A stretch of DNA of 64,000 nt from Meandrina meandrites (taxonomy: Eukaryota > Cnidaria > Anthozoa > Scleractinia > Meandrinidae), in the NCBI GenBank assembly GCA_963693305.1, contig OY855906.1:13105602-13169601 (forward strand), written 5' to 3'. Each line of letters opens with the position of its first letter. Within the stretch, counting starts at the first letter, position 1. Of the stretch, positions 1 through 12,886 are shown piece by piece. Made by a program: the position numbers and the translations under genes. Below the pieces are notes generated by a model. It saw only the letters and a list, made by a program, of their open reading frames with translations. It was not told the DNA's origin and did no database searches.

Positions 1-3000
1 AAAGAAAGGCTTGATAAGGCGATCGTAGGCCTTGATGGGTAGGTACTTTGCCAATGAAATGAAATCTAACATGGCCACCAACTGAGCAGTGTCAGCATCT
101 GCTACGAGGTCTACGTTGAGCTTCAAAAGTTTGTTCAAATCAGGGTTGGTTGTGTCGTAACCTTCTCCAAACGCCACGCAACAAATAACATTAGCAACAG
201 CACGCTGCAAGCAATCTGCAGGATCAAAGGGCTTTTGGTGTTGCTGTTCAATAAACCGCACCAGTTGCTCTGCCTGTGTTGCAACTCGGCTTTCTATAAC
301 GGGAATGTCCGAGAGGTATTGGTGCAAGGCTGTTGTGAATAGTTTGCGATGGAACTTCCATGCAGGGCCATAGTTACTGACGGCGAAGTTTTTTCCTCCT
401 GTAATTAACAAATGAAAGTCAATTTAAATCCGAAGCAGGATACAAAAAATGTTTTGACATTTTCTTCGCGATATCTATTATTAACTTTTTCTTGTTGATC
501 ACTGTCTTCCCACCCCACTGTTATCCACTCACGCAGCTGGTCCCTCCCATACTTTTCTGCGTACATTGCTGAGGCTTGTTTGCTTGGCTCTTTTTTTTGT
601 AGCGCATCACCTGATAATGTTTAATTTAAATTAAAGAAAAAAAGGAGCATTTCCTCTACGATTTGATTGGATCAGGAAATAGCCTATTCACAGTTGTCTG
701 CTCAGTGACCTGGTAGTGAGGCTGGAGGTGACCTTGCATTGATATAAACCTCATATTTTATCATGTAAATGCAAACTAGTTAACATCAGAATAACTTGAT
801 TTACAAACCAAAAGCAATGAGGTCTGTATCAAAACAAGGTCAACTCCAGCCTCGCTACCATTCGAAGGAAAGGTCACTGAGCTGACAACTGTAAAATGGC
901 CTATTTTGTCTTAAAACGTACATCTACCAATTTTAATCATGAGTTTTTAGGATTTTATTCCAAATTTCCCTAAACGCTTCTGTAATTCACTCCCCAAGGT
1001 AGTACTAGTATTAGCATATCAATTTTACTTTCCTATAACGATGATTAGTAGAATTCTACTAGTAAACTAATGCAAATGCTGCAATCTGATCGGCTGATCT
1101 ATTACACAGTAGCATCCATTAGTGTACAGTGGATGAAAGTCGTCTTCAGAATGGGGACATTTTCTCGTTGCTCCGAAGTTTCGGAGGAAGTTAGTTTAGA
1201 AATATTATTGGACAATTCAATTCCCGAGAAGAATGAAAAATTAATTGATGAGTGTGCCTACACAACTGAAAGTTTCAAATGACAATTCAGTCCGGGTGCA
1301 ATTTTTCTAAAGCATGCATATGAGGTTTAATACTAATTCATATCGTAGCAAAATAATTTGAAACTACCATTTCGAAGAAATGAGCTAGAATTGTACTAAA
1401 ACAATTAGATTATTCGCCTTAAGCCTCATCAACAATTACCTTATAGAAATCTCGAGTCATAATTTAATTGTTAAATAGTATATGGTAATGCCAGCCATGT
1501 AGCCACTATGGAATCAAAAGAATACTATGGTAGAACAACCCAACCCAAGTTGGCATGTGAAGCTACCATGACTAGGATGGCGAGTGATCATTATTCCATA
1601 CTGGGATGCTTCTTTGTAATGATTACTAACTTTGGGTGCTTAGTCTGTTGCTTTGTGATTTTGCTCAGTTTTAGCCACTTCCCGCAATCATCCTATATAT
1701 CTCCTTTTCAGATTGCAGTTTACTTGAAGCATGTGGGTTATTGCACCACTGACCTAATGTACCTGCCACCATCAGTCATTCATTAAAAAAACCCACCTAG
1801 TGTTGATGCCACATTAGCATATGTTTGCGGTCTTCCGGCGTAATCAGCAGACTTCTTTACAAGCACTTCCCTAACAGCTTCAGGAGTTGACGCCATCACG
1901 AACTTGTAACTTCCAAGTTTCAGAGAAAAAACTCCGCCATATTTTTGTCTGAGACTGTAAAATAAGAGAATTATAATACGGTAATAGGCGTTTTCAAAGA
2001 ATGTTAGGGAAAGAGCAGCAAAAGAGGCATTTAGGAGAATAGTAAGTGAATACCCAAAAACGTTCTAGCGATTTTAAAATTTGTGATATTTAGGATGTTT
2101 GGAAATACAGCCAGGCCGCCTCTTCATATAATTATCAAAAATGAATAATGACTAAATTTTTAATACAGCATTTTATGCGCCGCAAAACAGATAGTTGATA
2201 ATCTATCGACGAGGTGTTAGACAAAACTAGTTTTGTAAACAGCATATACAAACTAGTGTGTCGAAATTAAATGCAGAATAGGTTTACGTGATTATGACCC
2301 CCTAATTTAATTTCTTTACCGTTTGATATGTATGCTTCAGGCCTTCTTTTCAACAACATTATCATCCTTTGAACACAACTTTTCTATAATTTTCGTCGTT
2401 TGAGAGTAAGAGCCTGTCAAGCAAAGTTATCCCTGGTTAGAGTTACCGTCCTTCCCCCCTCCCCCCCCCCCCCCCCCCCGCACACACGAGCCATCTTTTA
2501 GCCATATGATAAATTGACCCTCCCAATTTCACGCATACTCTGTATCTCCAGATTTATCCCTGGTATGCGAAGTAAAAAATATCCAAAGGATTTACAAGGA
2601 AAAACGATGGCTCGCCTTCTGGGGTCACCCTTTCTTCACAATGAGTGACCTTCCATCGAGGGGTACCCTGTCCCCCAAGCCAAGGTTTTGCAATTTCTCG
2701 TACCAACAGCTGTTAGCTATATATATTAATAAAGAAATGTGTTAAAAGCCTTATTCCCCGGGGTGGCTAGGTATGGAGGGTGATCTTCACACCAGAGCGA
2801 ACTATTCTTCATATAAACAGCCCACTGATTACTAACCATCGCCTGGTTAGCTCAATTGATTGATCGCCGGACTTAATATAATTGACTAGTTTGCCTTTCT
2901 GACAACATGCAGATCTGGAAATGGTTAGACGTTCTTGTCTTCTCGAATAAGGACTGTAAACCGTAGGCCCCATCTCCTGCATGTTCAGTGTTAAATGGTC

Positions 3001-6000
3001 AGCAGGGGGGCGTTAAAGAAACCTCACACTTATAACAAAGAGTAGGGCACAGAGTTGTGGTCTGGCCTCATTCCACAGGTTGGTGCTTCACATAGGGTTA
3101 ACCTCATTGCGCCTTTCTCCCTTGGACAGAATTGTCCAAGAAAAATTGCTATAACTATAACTATAACTATAACTATAATTATGACTATGGCTATGACTAT
3201 GAATATGAATATGACTATGACTATGACTAAAATTGTGACTATGACTAAGACTGTGACTAAACTCATCAAAAGGCGTGCAAAGGGACCATGGTCATTGTTC
3301 CGTTTGTGACGTCATTATTTTTCATAACAAATAGGAGAAAGTGTTGCAAAGCATTCCCAAATGAGCCTGATAGGATGAATTATGCCAGAGCTGTACCCAT
3401 TAAACCTGCGAATTTATACTCTGGAAATCAAATAGTAAAAAAGATAATCAAAATTTAGCTCTTAAATCTAAACATCAAAATATATAAGAGAGGTCACAAC
3501 ATCATTCCCGAAGAAACACTTGACTTTGGGTTTGACACTTTTTGTTTAAAATGTTTAATCGCACACAACACAAAGGTGGCTAAAAGGCCAATATAAAAAG
3601 AAAGGAAAGTGAGAGAAAAAAGCGGCAAAGAACGCCATGGAACAAAATCAGATAAAAAGCTTAACCTGGTTTAGGTAAGATAAGGTTTCTTTTTTCCCCT
3701 TCGATATCTTTCAAAATTTTTCTTTCTGTGCATTCCCTAAACGAAAAATTAGGATACTTTCCTCGAAGTGTAAAGGAGTTCAAATAAGATTTATCAGTTT
3801 GGTGAAATACAGTCTGTTTTAATAAGAACCTTTTTTGTCTCGTGTTTCGTGACGTACGCCACGGAACACGAGACTTTGGCGCAGGATAGTACTTCGTGTA
3901 AGGCCTCACGTAAGGTAACAAAGTGACAAGGTAACCAAGTAACAAAATAAGTACTATTTATTTTAAATCGGCGGAACATTATATGTCTTCTTTCTCCAAA
4001 AAATGTTTTAGTTATTGTTTCACCTTGGTGGCAATGTACTATACGGTTAATTTTAAATGCTGGGGACATCATGCGTTCTCTTACACGATCGAAGCTCCTT
4101 AGTTTTCCTTTGTAAGACTGGCAAAAATGTGATTAACAGATTTTAGCGATTAAAAAAAAGAGATGTCAATCTAGTTGTCTCGTGTGGAGAGTTTGGTTGT
4201 GATTGTAGGCGCTAGAGGGTCTTACATGCTGAACGAGAAGAACTTAATGAAATATGAAAGTGATTAAGACGGAATCCACCAGGACGTCGAGTAATATTTA
4301 TTTAAGTTGGACAAAAATCGAGTACCAGAATAATTTAAATCCTATTGCGTTATTTTCTACCCTAAATAAAAGGTAAAGATGTAAGTAGTAATCCCTGATA
4401 ACACCGACAACAACTTCTTATCAGCGTCTTAGAAAATGAATTTCAAAGTTCACAAGGTATAGGCAAATTCTCACGTGCAGCCATTTTGTAAAATCGTCTT
4501 TAAGCGATTCAGTGGAATTCAGTGGGAAATTCGAAATTTGTTTTCGGTGTTTGGTGTTGTTACAAAAGATTTCTTTTGATAAGATATTTGAAGCAGCAAC
4601 ACAAAAGTTTGCTATAAGGTGTAAATAATTTTGGTACAACAATTTCTTATCAGAGCCTGAGAAAATGAAATTCAAAGTTCACAAGCTATAGGCAAAAGCT
4701 CACGTCTTTGAAGCGATTTAGTGGAATTCAGCGGAACTTCGAAATCCGTTTTCGATGTTTCGTGTTGTTAGAAATGATTTCTTTTGATAAGATATTTGAA
4801 GCAGTAACACAAAAGCTTGCAATAAGGTGTAAATAATTTTGGTACATAATTTTGTCCAATAACAACTCGAAGTCCTGGCGGATTCCGTCTTAAACAACAA
4901 ATGACAAGGGTATGGAGATAATAGTCCTTCTTCTGGACACATCGAATCAAGAACAAGATTGCCCGAAGATTGACCGGAGGTCTGAGTTTATGGAGTTATG
5001 AATGTCATGCTACAATGTAACGCAACTATTATCGAGCGACTTTTTTTTTTTTACATAAATCGAGTCCTAAAGAGAAATAATGTATTTGGGGTGAATAGTC
5101 TAAATTTTTCTTAAGTTAGTATGGAGTAACAATCTAATGTATTTGGGGTGAAGAGTCTCAATGTTTCTTTAAATTAGCTGTACGCTTGTCAATTTTCGAT
5201 ATTTCTGACACCGAGTAAACTGCAGCCAGCAAGGTCGCCAGCAAGCAATAAGAAGACGCGGAAAGTGTTCAAGCTTCAAAAATTGACACGAGACATGGAG
5301 CCCGACGGGCCTGTGATTATAAGAACGTTGAGACTGAGATTTACCAAAATTTAAAGAACGTGTAAAGAACATCTTTATTTTTCCCATTTGTCTAGTAATA
5401 TGGCGGAGCGCTTTCATCTGTTTCGAGGTGTCTGGAGCCATGATGAAACACGAAGCCGGAGTTTTTGACATGTCTTCTCAAATGAAACAATAAGAGATTA
5501 TGCAGTGACTTTTTTCTCTTGTATTGCATTGTTTCCGTGACTTGTGATCATCAATAAAACATCTCATCAAAATGCAAGTGTTTGAACTCAGATGAAAAAC
5601 ATGTTTCGTCTCAGTATTGAGAATTGACTGTATGAATAATTAATGATTTCAGAATCAGAACTATTAACTCAATTAACTTGCTTGAAAGGAAATACCTTAA
5701 CATAAACAATGTTGTTTTCGTATTGCACGATACACTATGCAGAACATCTCGGTTTGTAGCCCAACTTAAAACATGTAACTTAAGAACGACTTGAAGGGAC
5801 ACTGTCACGAGCATAGCTTCAAAAATTCAACAGCGCCAAAAACATGTTTACACCATTGGCCAAGTTTTCTTAAAATTACTATACCAGTGTACTGAAGCTA
5901 AATATAGAGTAATATTACTGTGATACCATCGGGAGATTTTGATCTCAACTTGAAAAAGTCAGCCTGACTTTTTCAAGTTCTATCCTTGTGGTTTGGAAAA

Positions 6001-6925
6001 ATTGATGAAAACTATTTACAGTCACCCTTTTCTTTAAACACTTTGCTAGATATCTTTTTCTTTACGTTCTAGGAGCATTTCCTGCGTGGTTGAAAGTACT
6101 TAGTCGTAATTTTGGTGCCGTTTTACTAAAAAAGCCAAAAGATGTCCGTGACAGTGTCCCTTTAAGAGCACTTTCAGTCTCAAATCGTAAAAAATAAGAA
6201 CGCTAAAATAAGAGTATAGGCAACTGACGAACAAATAATTGATCCATAATTTGCCCTCTTTATTTACTCGAATGTAAACAATAGAATTTGATGTCGGCAG
6301 ATATATGCAAATCTAAGGTTGTGAAATTTTGATGTGCAGATGCATTGTAGAAGTTACAAAGTAAACACTTTAAGAGCGATTGCGAAATCCCCCAAGTCTC
6401 CCAATATTAATGAGCAATTGTGAACAGAACCTAAAAATCACAATAAACGAGAAAAAAATTTAAAATAAGACAGAAAAAACCCCATCACACTAAAGAATAA
6501 AACGAGAGAAACCTCAATTGAATTGTTAGTCACTGGGATTATTCTAAAAAGAAACTAATGTTGTGCGATTGATTCGTTTTCCAAATCAGCATTATCAACG
6601 TATCATTGCAGATTTATATTACTTGAACAGTACTCACAACGCGTCTCGAAGAGTAGCCATATACTGTACTGTATATGGTATACTGGAGAAAATTCACATG
6701 GACACTACGCACTGACCTTTTGAAAGCGTCGGTAAGTTTCTCCGCTTTGAAGTCGAGTGAAAATGCGTTCCCCAACACAGGGATAGTCGTTAAGCGTGGA
6801 CCCGGCGGCATGTTCCGAAACTGGTAGAGAACCATCAGGTAATGCAGCATTAGTAGCAGAAGCAACAGCAAAAGAACATTTCCGAAACTGAAAGAATCGC
6901 AAATCGTGGTAAGTACCGACGCCAT
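1..6925 (-). CDS. Cytochrome P450 gene 1 (CYP2 clan), 3' end outside window
   Basis: Haem-thiolate monooxygenase, expected on the endoplasmic reticulum membrane. Exons on the minus strand: exon 1 6717-6925, exon 2 1797-1954, exon 3 1-398, where the window ends. Exon 1 gives [16 protein letters not shown], a leucine-rich membrane anchor and the hinge PPGPR. Its donor is AAAAG/GTCAGT (phase 2), exon 2 runs from TTACAG to CACTAG/GTGGGT (phase 1), and exon 3 opens after TTACAG. The C-helix motif WKFHRK is present. The I-helix, ExxR and haem loop lie beyond the edge. The start was chosen because all copies share MASV/MTSV at this place. Unlike the other copies it reads DFISLAK, not DFFPLAK. Intron 1 is long (4.8 kb) and holds repeats. 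A second intact exon 1 lies further upstream at 16245-16453 and could be an alternative start. The P450 family call is firm; subfamily and substrate are unknown. Confidence 0.88.
680..907. mobile_element. MITE with TIR AATAGGCCATTTTACAG, copy 1
   Basis: Inverted-repeat element in intron 2 of P450 gene 1. It starts with a decayed form of the end (TAGCCTATTCACAGTTGTC) and closes with ACAACTGTAAAATGGCCTA. Inner arms repeat CCAGCCTC and AAGGTCA on both sides. Gene 3 intron 2 reads GATCTGGAAATCGTCTGG at the same place without the element, so this is an insertion after the duplication. A second copy lies at 12644-12886. No transposase; a non-autonomous DNA transposon. Confidence 0.8.
2454..2479. 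repeat. Poly-C run
   Basis: Nearly pure C run broken by one T, in intron 1 of P450 gene 1. Length is unreliable in assemblies and probably polymorphic. Confidence 0.9.
3149..3260. repeat. Degenerate hexanucleotide tandem repeat (CTATAA / CTATGA)
   Basis: About 18 units of a six-base repeat, starting as CTATAA and drifting to CTATGA, AATATG and ACTAAGA forms. The open frames seen on both strands here (repeated MTM or VIVIV residues) come only from this repeat. Intron 1 of P450 gene 1. Confidence 0.9.
4410..4853. repeat. Direct tandem duplication, about 220 bp x 2
   Basis: Two diverged copies (about 4410-4636 and 4637-4853), each running from CTTATCAG..GAAAATGAA through TTTCTTTTGATAAGATATTT to GTGTAAATAATTTTGGTAC. 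The second has lost about 20 bp near the start. Intron 1 of P450 gene 1; no coding content recognised. Confidence 0.85.
5796..6160. mobile_element. 365-bp MITE with TIR GGGACACTGTCACG
   Basis: Perfect 14-bp terminal inverted repeats, GGGACACTGTCACG and CGTGACAGTGTCCC. The homologous introns at 14700 and 22770 lack it and read CTTAAGA..GTCTTAAGAACA there. The flanks here are CTTGAA and TTTAAG, which fits a TTAA-like target with one side mutated, but this is not certain. It also holds an internal hairpin around AAAAAGTCAGCCTGACTTTTT. Confidence 0.8.
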
Positions 6926-7157
6926 GTTCTGTGAATGTCACCGACTGGTCGCTATTAAGGCGTCCAAAACGGGGTCACGCAAACGTCTCAAAATGACACA
7001 GTAGAAGGAAATTTTGTGACTGAGAACAGGAATAGTTACGTCAGCTTTGTAGTGGGTCATTGGGGACGCTCAAGTACGGTTTCTGTGTAACATAAAGCCA
7101 CCACGAGAACGGTAAGATGTCAGATACCGACAGTGCTGACGGTGCAAAAACAATGCC

Positions 7158-7450
7158 TAAAGGTGGTGGCAAACGAGAACACATTGTTGCTGAGTAATTG
7201 TTGCTCATGATGTTTCTTGGGTGGGCAAACGAGCGGGACACAAAACATTTGTTTTGTGTCCATGCCGCGCAAACGGGGAAACATTTTTTGCGGACACAAA
7301 ATGTTTCTGACAAAAATCAGAAACATTTTTTGTGTCTCGGACACAAATTTTGTGTCCGCAACAAATGTTGCGCTCACGGGCAAACGGGGAAACATTTGTG
7401 CCCGCAACAATGTGTCCGCAACATTGTGTCCTCGTTTGCCACCACCTTAA
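7158..7450. mobile_element. Foldback element with TIR AAGGTGGTGGCAAACGAG
   Basis: Both ends carry AAGGTGGTGGCAAACGAG in inverted orientation. The interior is a string of nested palindromes built from GGACACAAA, AAACATTT and GCAACA. It sits upstream of P450 gene 1 exon 1, in a block whose copies at 16.6 and 23.7 kb lack it. The many overlapping open frames on both strands are a by-product of the palindromes. Superfamily not determined. Confidence 0.8.
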
Positions 7451-7673
7451 GTGAAGAATGAACGGTAAAGTGGACAACGTAAGAAGTATAACAATGCTTT
7501 TCTTAACGTTAAATTTTAGTATTAACCCTCATGTTGCGTAACATAAATATAGTTGGATTCGATTTAGACACTATATTTTAGTTTATTTTTTTTATATTAA
7601 TACCAGAAAATAAACAAAAATGTATTGGATTGTTTTGGAAAATGTTTCGCCTTTTTTTTCCTTTCACCAGCCC

Positions 7674-7874
7674 AATGTCCCAGCGATTTACAATTCTCTA
7701 AGCTTTGGAAATGTTCTTTTGCGCTTGATTCTGTGACTAATGTTGCATTACCTGATGGTGCTCTATGAGTTCAGGAACATTCCGCGGGGTCACGCTGCAT
7801 AACGACTACCCCTGTTTTGGGGAATCCATTTTCACTCGACTTAAAGGCGAAAAACTTACTGACGATTTCCAAAG
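7674..7874 (+). pseudogene. P450 exon 1 relic, plus strand (unit 1)
   Basis: Matches exon 1 of plus-strand gene 4 (32450-32658) from the segment CTAAGCTTTGGAAATGTTC to the donor CCAAAG/GTAGGT. The start region is rearranged, a TGA stands in the leucine anchor (CTT GAT TCT GTG ACT shared with unit 2), and the hinge is frameshifted (CGGGGTCACGC). It is followed by about 250 bp homologous to the start of gene 4 intron 1. It faces away from minus-strand exon 1 at 6717-6925, like gene 4 facing away from gene 3. No exons 2 or 3 of this orientation follow. Confidence 0.85.
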
Positions 7875-10800
7875 GTAGGTGGATCCTACAAATGCAAACT
7901 TTCTCCAAGTTCCTAGATCTTCGAACCACTTTTACGGAACGTTTCTCTTCACAAGCGAATCAATTCGTCAAAGTTGAAATTATTAAAAGCCTAGCCGCTT
8001 TGAAGGCAACTTCTTGTTGAAGCATAATGCTCGCTACTGCATTTTCAGTTAGTAGGCTAAAATCCTTTACGATGACCGGGAAAAGTTTTTGGATTACATG
8101 GAAGCTGGATTAATTATCTCTTGATCTGGGACTTCCTACATCGAAACCGTTTGTCAAACGTTTTGTGAAATGCACTGTAATAATCAGTCATGCATAAAAC
8201 GTGACAACCTATTATGGATTGTGGTGATTGGCCAAAAGTTGAGAGGTCAGACAACCGGAGGCGGCGAGAAATTTTGAGACATTCAAACGTCTGTGAAGCA
8301 AACCGAATTTGAACCACCTGCAGCTTAAATTCACAGGAGAGGTCGCCTGGACCAAGTTTTCTGGTTTCTTATACCCAATAATAATTCAATTGTTAAAATC
8401 AGGAGTAATAATAAAATAGTGGAAATATATATTTAAAAGAAAAACATGAACCTAAGTACCAGATTACTTTCCTTCGTATTACAGTGTTTGGCAGGAAAAC
8501 AAAAGTATCGTGCTTAAGGAAAAACGTACTCTTGCTGTTGTAAAGATAAGCGTCTGGTGTTTCAACATCTTATTGAAAGTGAATTAAGGTAAACTAACAA
8601 AATGCCTTAAACAGCATGCTTTCAATTTATAGGCCACCTCTATAAGGAAACGAACTACGTAAAGAGATATTTTCCTCAGTACCCGCGCTCGATGAATGAC
8701 GAAGCGCGACATTGCGACATGAACTCCGTGCGCAGTAAAGATGCGCATTATTCTAGACAATAGAATGCCAAGCACGGGAATATCTAAACCGTTACGAGCA
8801 GCCCTAAGGACGAAAAATGAATAGTAATAATAATAATAATAATTATAAAAACAATATATAATTATAATAAAAACCTTCCCAAAATCCTTTGCAGCTGAAA
8901 AATCGTCAATGCCAAATAACTTGGTCAGTTTGAAGCCAGCAGGAGTACAACTTCGTATAGAAATAACTCCTAACAATAACCACTTCTTGTATAAGACGTA
9001 GGGCGATGACGTCATTAGTCACGTGACATTGCTCTCAAGTTCGTTATTGCTCACTGTGACGAAGATATTTTGTTACTGAAAAAGCAGTCACTGCAGTTTG
9101 AAGTACATTGGTGTGAGGCATTTCAGACTGCCCGGGTACCGAACAAAATATAAATATTAAGGGAGCTATGTACGATTTTCAAAAAGTGGGAGTCTGGGTA
9201 CAAGTGCCTATCTGGCGTTGCATTAAATGTGAGGAAACAACAAATTACATGTTGGTAGATATTCATATGTTTAGTCCATTTTTATCACTTTTACCGTTAT
9301 GACGTCATCGGTCACGTGAGCAGAGCGGACCGCATTTTTAAATTCGCTTGAAAACTTTACTAGGATCTTCCTCTTAGGATTTTTTTAACCGCAGTTGTAG
9401 CCTTTGAAACAGTGTTTTAAAAAATGGCCATGATTACTTTTTCCTAAAAATGTACGGAAGTAAAAAATACAATTGAAAAGTTTGTTGGCTTCCTACCCAG
9501 CGATCATTTGCTGTAGGAATAAAAGAAAATTTTGCCAAACGCAGGAGTGCATGCTCTTTTTGATGGCGTTGTCAGTTTCTTCTCATTTCAATTGCTTTGG
9601 GCGAAGATGGATTTAATATCTTTCAGACGATAGGAGTGGGCCTGGGGAGAAGTTAATTAACTGCCCCTCCCCTCCTCCTGCTGGGGGTCTCCCTAGCAGA
9701 TTCCCCGTGGTTCGTATCGCGGGCTCACGAAAAGAGCATTTTCAAAATGGCGACGAATGGCGACAAGAAAGGGGAATCTAATTGAGTGATTTTGAGTTAT
9801 AGAGGACAGTTTTGTCGATGTTTTTCCTTCTTGACGCGATCAAAATGAGTCCCCAAACGTAGGATATACCTCCTTCATTTGTATTCCCGATAAAGAAGAA
9901 TATGGAATGAGTAGAAACGTGCGAAAACGTGGGTAACAGAAACTTACAGGGACCTGAGGTAAGCGTTTCTCATTGTACAATGATTTTTTTTAGACTGGTT
10001 GAAGCTTATGTCTTCGACGTTTATCATGTTTATCAACTTAGCTTACTGGAATTATAGCCGAGCTCGGCGTAAAAATAGATAGTGGGAACGAGGAGTCATT
10101 TCGTCGAGGCATGTAACTGTTATTTATGTTTGTCATCTGAATTTTAAGTTACTGTACTTCAAATTAATAAGAATCGCATCCTTTCATCATTTATACGTGA
10201 GGAGATGTTCCTCAAAATATTGACCAAATGGCCATTTCAGGTCGCAAAGAAAAATTATGTCAGAGAAATTTGAAATTACTGCAACACCTTTGATGTGATT
10301 TTCAGCTCAGTGTGATCTCTTTTTTTTTATTTAAGTTAGACTAGAGACTACTTGCAGTCAACCTAATCTTGACTTTAATTAAACAGTGCTACTCACGTTT
10401 TGGAATGCCTCTTTGGGCATGTTTAATAAATGAGACCATTTCTTAACTTAGAATTTGTTCTTCCCATGATGTTTTATTTTATTGGTAAACATAGATTTCC
10501 GTTTCTTTTGCATTTTGTGGTCTACAGGTAATTTTTGGGACTAATAGAATGCCTAATGTTTTGACTGGTTCAGGTAGTTGTAGATCTCTTAGTTTTACAC
10601 ATAGTTATGTGACAGTCAATTCTAGCAATTCCCTTCCTTCTCTCTACACACATTCATTACTTGAGGCATTTAAGATCTGCTTTTTGACCAGACATTTGTC
10701 TACTTTATAAAAAAACTTGTTTGATATTTTCTTAAGGCCTGTATTTTCAGTAGTTGGATGACCTTCAGTATCATTTTAAAGTAGCAATGTAAAAATTCAT

Positions 10801-10970
10801 GAGGCCTTAAACTTAAGCAAGCCAGAAAACCCTAATTCCAATATAAAGCTAACTGCGAGCAACATGATGTACCGTTTGGCAACCAAAGTGCTTTTAGGGC
10901 TAACCGGAGTACTATGTAGGCCAACCAGAATCTTATGCAGGCTAACTGGAATTGCTTGCATGGCTTGCAT
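7875..10970. other. Duplicated block tail, then gene-free sequence
   Basis: To about 8815 the sequence is a copy of 17560-18630 (the motif GACAACCGGAGGCGGCGAG occurs at about 8248, 17923 and 26615). From there to 10970 I see no gene. Two similar spots, around 9007 and 9300, each pair a CRE palindrome TGACGTCA with an E-box CACGTG 5 bp on. At 10800-10970 a loose roughly 24-bp repeat (GCTAACCGGA, CCAACCAGAA, GCTAACTGGA) is visible. Confidence 0.5.
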
Positions 10971-11278
10971 GTTGATCAAGTTATAAACGTCACGCTACAA
11001 TATAACGCAACTATTATCGAGCCAGCCTAGTACCCAGGCGTTCCCTTCCCGCTTATCGATTTGGCGCGAAATTTCGTGACGTCACCGAATGACACTGAGC
11101 GGGAACGCCTAGTGAATAATGGCAAATCCAAGATGGCCTGGATGGCGGCCCCTTACATCAAACTCTGAAAAATTTCGCTAATTATTCTGACTAGACGGAG
11201 TTACAAGACTATTGCTCGAATATTTACAAGCGTGTAAGACCATTTCATTTTACCGATTCTTCGTTCAATATTTTACTA

Positions 11279-11360
11279 TTGATTCCATTGCACAACAACT
11301 GGTTCAAGATAAGACGTGGCGTACATCTATCTTGAACCAGTTGTTGTGCAATGGAATCAA
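11279..11360. repeat. Perfect 33-bp inverted repeat, 16-bp loop
   Basis: Arms 11279-11311 and 11328-11360 are exact reverse complements (TTGATTCCATTGCACAAC.. and ..GTTGTGCAATGGAATCAA). The loop is AGACGTGGCGTACATC. Homology does not obviously extend outward. A perfect hairpin this long in neutral DNA implies a recent origin or an active role. Confidence 0.95.
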
Positions 11361-12643
11361 TGCTTGATAAATACGCTGTAAAAATCAGCGAATTTGCTCT
11401 GTTTTCTTTAAAAGAACCTAAATGAACAAACGCGATCGGGTCTCATCTACGCGCTTCTTGATACGTTCTTTTTCCTACTTTCGCATCTGAGCGGAGGATG
11501 ATATCATGGTGTGTTGATCTGACTAGTTATAAGCCTACTGTTTGCCTATACTACCGCGACTGCAAGTAGGTCAGTATCGCTTTCATAATTAGTCTTCGCT
11601 TTTTAGACTCGTCTTAAGTCAGTGAACCTAAAACAAACATGTGCGAACTCAAGGTAGGACGGCCTGTTTCAAATTAAATGTTTGATTTCCCTGTTAGGTC
11701 AGTACTATATAAACTAGTCCTGAAATGTATTTGATCGTTTCGAGCTTTCATCCATCAAAGTGCTGGCATTACGTCAAAAAAGGCTTTATTCAAAAGCTGA
11801 TCTTGTGTTGCATAAGCTACAGCGTGTACATGATCACATAAATTTTATTAGTGTATTTTAATGTTTATGTTTATTCACAGTGATCCAAAGTTGTTAAAAT
11901 GTCATGAACTAGATCCTTAAGCTTTCCCAGTCTTGTTTGTGCTTCATTTAGTTCCTCTTGTTGTTGTTTTTAGGGTTGTGGTTTTTCATGGTCCTGCATA
12001 TATATTTTTCAGAGATACCAGTAATCAATTTAAGCACCACTTCCCCTGGGGCTGTTTTGTTTGCTATAAACTCTTCAGTGAACTGATATTGGGATCAGTT
12101 GGCTTAGAAAGGATTAAATCAAAAGAAACAGTGCAAATTAACTATATGTATGGTTGTTTATCTTTTTATTTCACAACCGTCAAATGTCAACAATGCCAAT
12201 CAATCTGCACACTTAGCTTACAACTTCCGGTGAAATAGATTTCTGGTGCACCTAACAAACTCTTCGTTACTAAATGAGGAGTAGAAAATAATACTGAGCA
12301 GTATTATTTATATAATAGTATTATAACAATTTTATTATTGGTACAAGACAGCAAATGGCATTTTAGCTTACGTGTAGACATATCCTATTTCTTTTGTTTT
12401 TACTCAAGGAAATAGTTGATGGCTGCATGCAGGCTAATTGAATTTGTACTTACACAGTCCACTGGGGTCACTAGAGGGAGTTTGTGCGAATTCCATAGTT
12501 AATCATTAGTAATCTCATGGTTGCATCAGATTGTCAAATCATGTCCCATTTTCTACTAGTTTTTTGAAATAAAGCCAAGAAGTCATACCTATTTTTTACC
12601 TGACCTTTTGAAGCAGGTTCATAAATAAACATAAATAGCCATG

Positions 12644-12886
12644 CAATAGGCCATTTTACAGTTGTCTGCTCAGTAACCTGGCCTTTGAATGGTAGCGAGG
12701 CTGGAGTTGACCTTGTTTTGATACAGACCTTACTGCTTTTGTTTTGTAAATCAAGTTGTTCTGATGCTAACTAGTTTGCATTTACATGATAAAGCAGAGA
12801 GGTTTGTATGAATGCAAGGTCACCTCCAGCCTCGCTACCATTTAAAGGCCAGGCCACTGAGCAGACAACTGTAAAATGGCCTATTG
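12644..12886. mobile_element. MITE with TIR CAATAGGCCATTTTACAG, copy 2
   Basis: 243-bp element with near-perfect terminal inverted repeats CAATAGGCCATTTTACAG / CTGTAAAATGGCCTATTG. It is the same family as 680-907, nested in the 3.26-kb insertion. No open reading frame. Confidence 0.88.

Noticed and set aside
3030..3309. Two open frames rich in MTM or IVIV repeats
   Set aside because: Produced by the six-base tandem repeat.
7120..7477. Several overlapping open frames of 77-96 codons on both strands
   Set aside because: All lie in a palindromic foldback element; the frames mirror each other and have no family resemblance.
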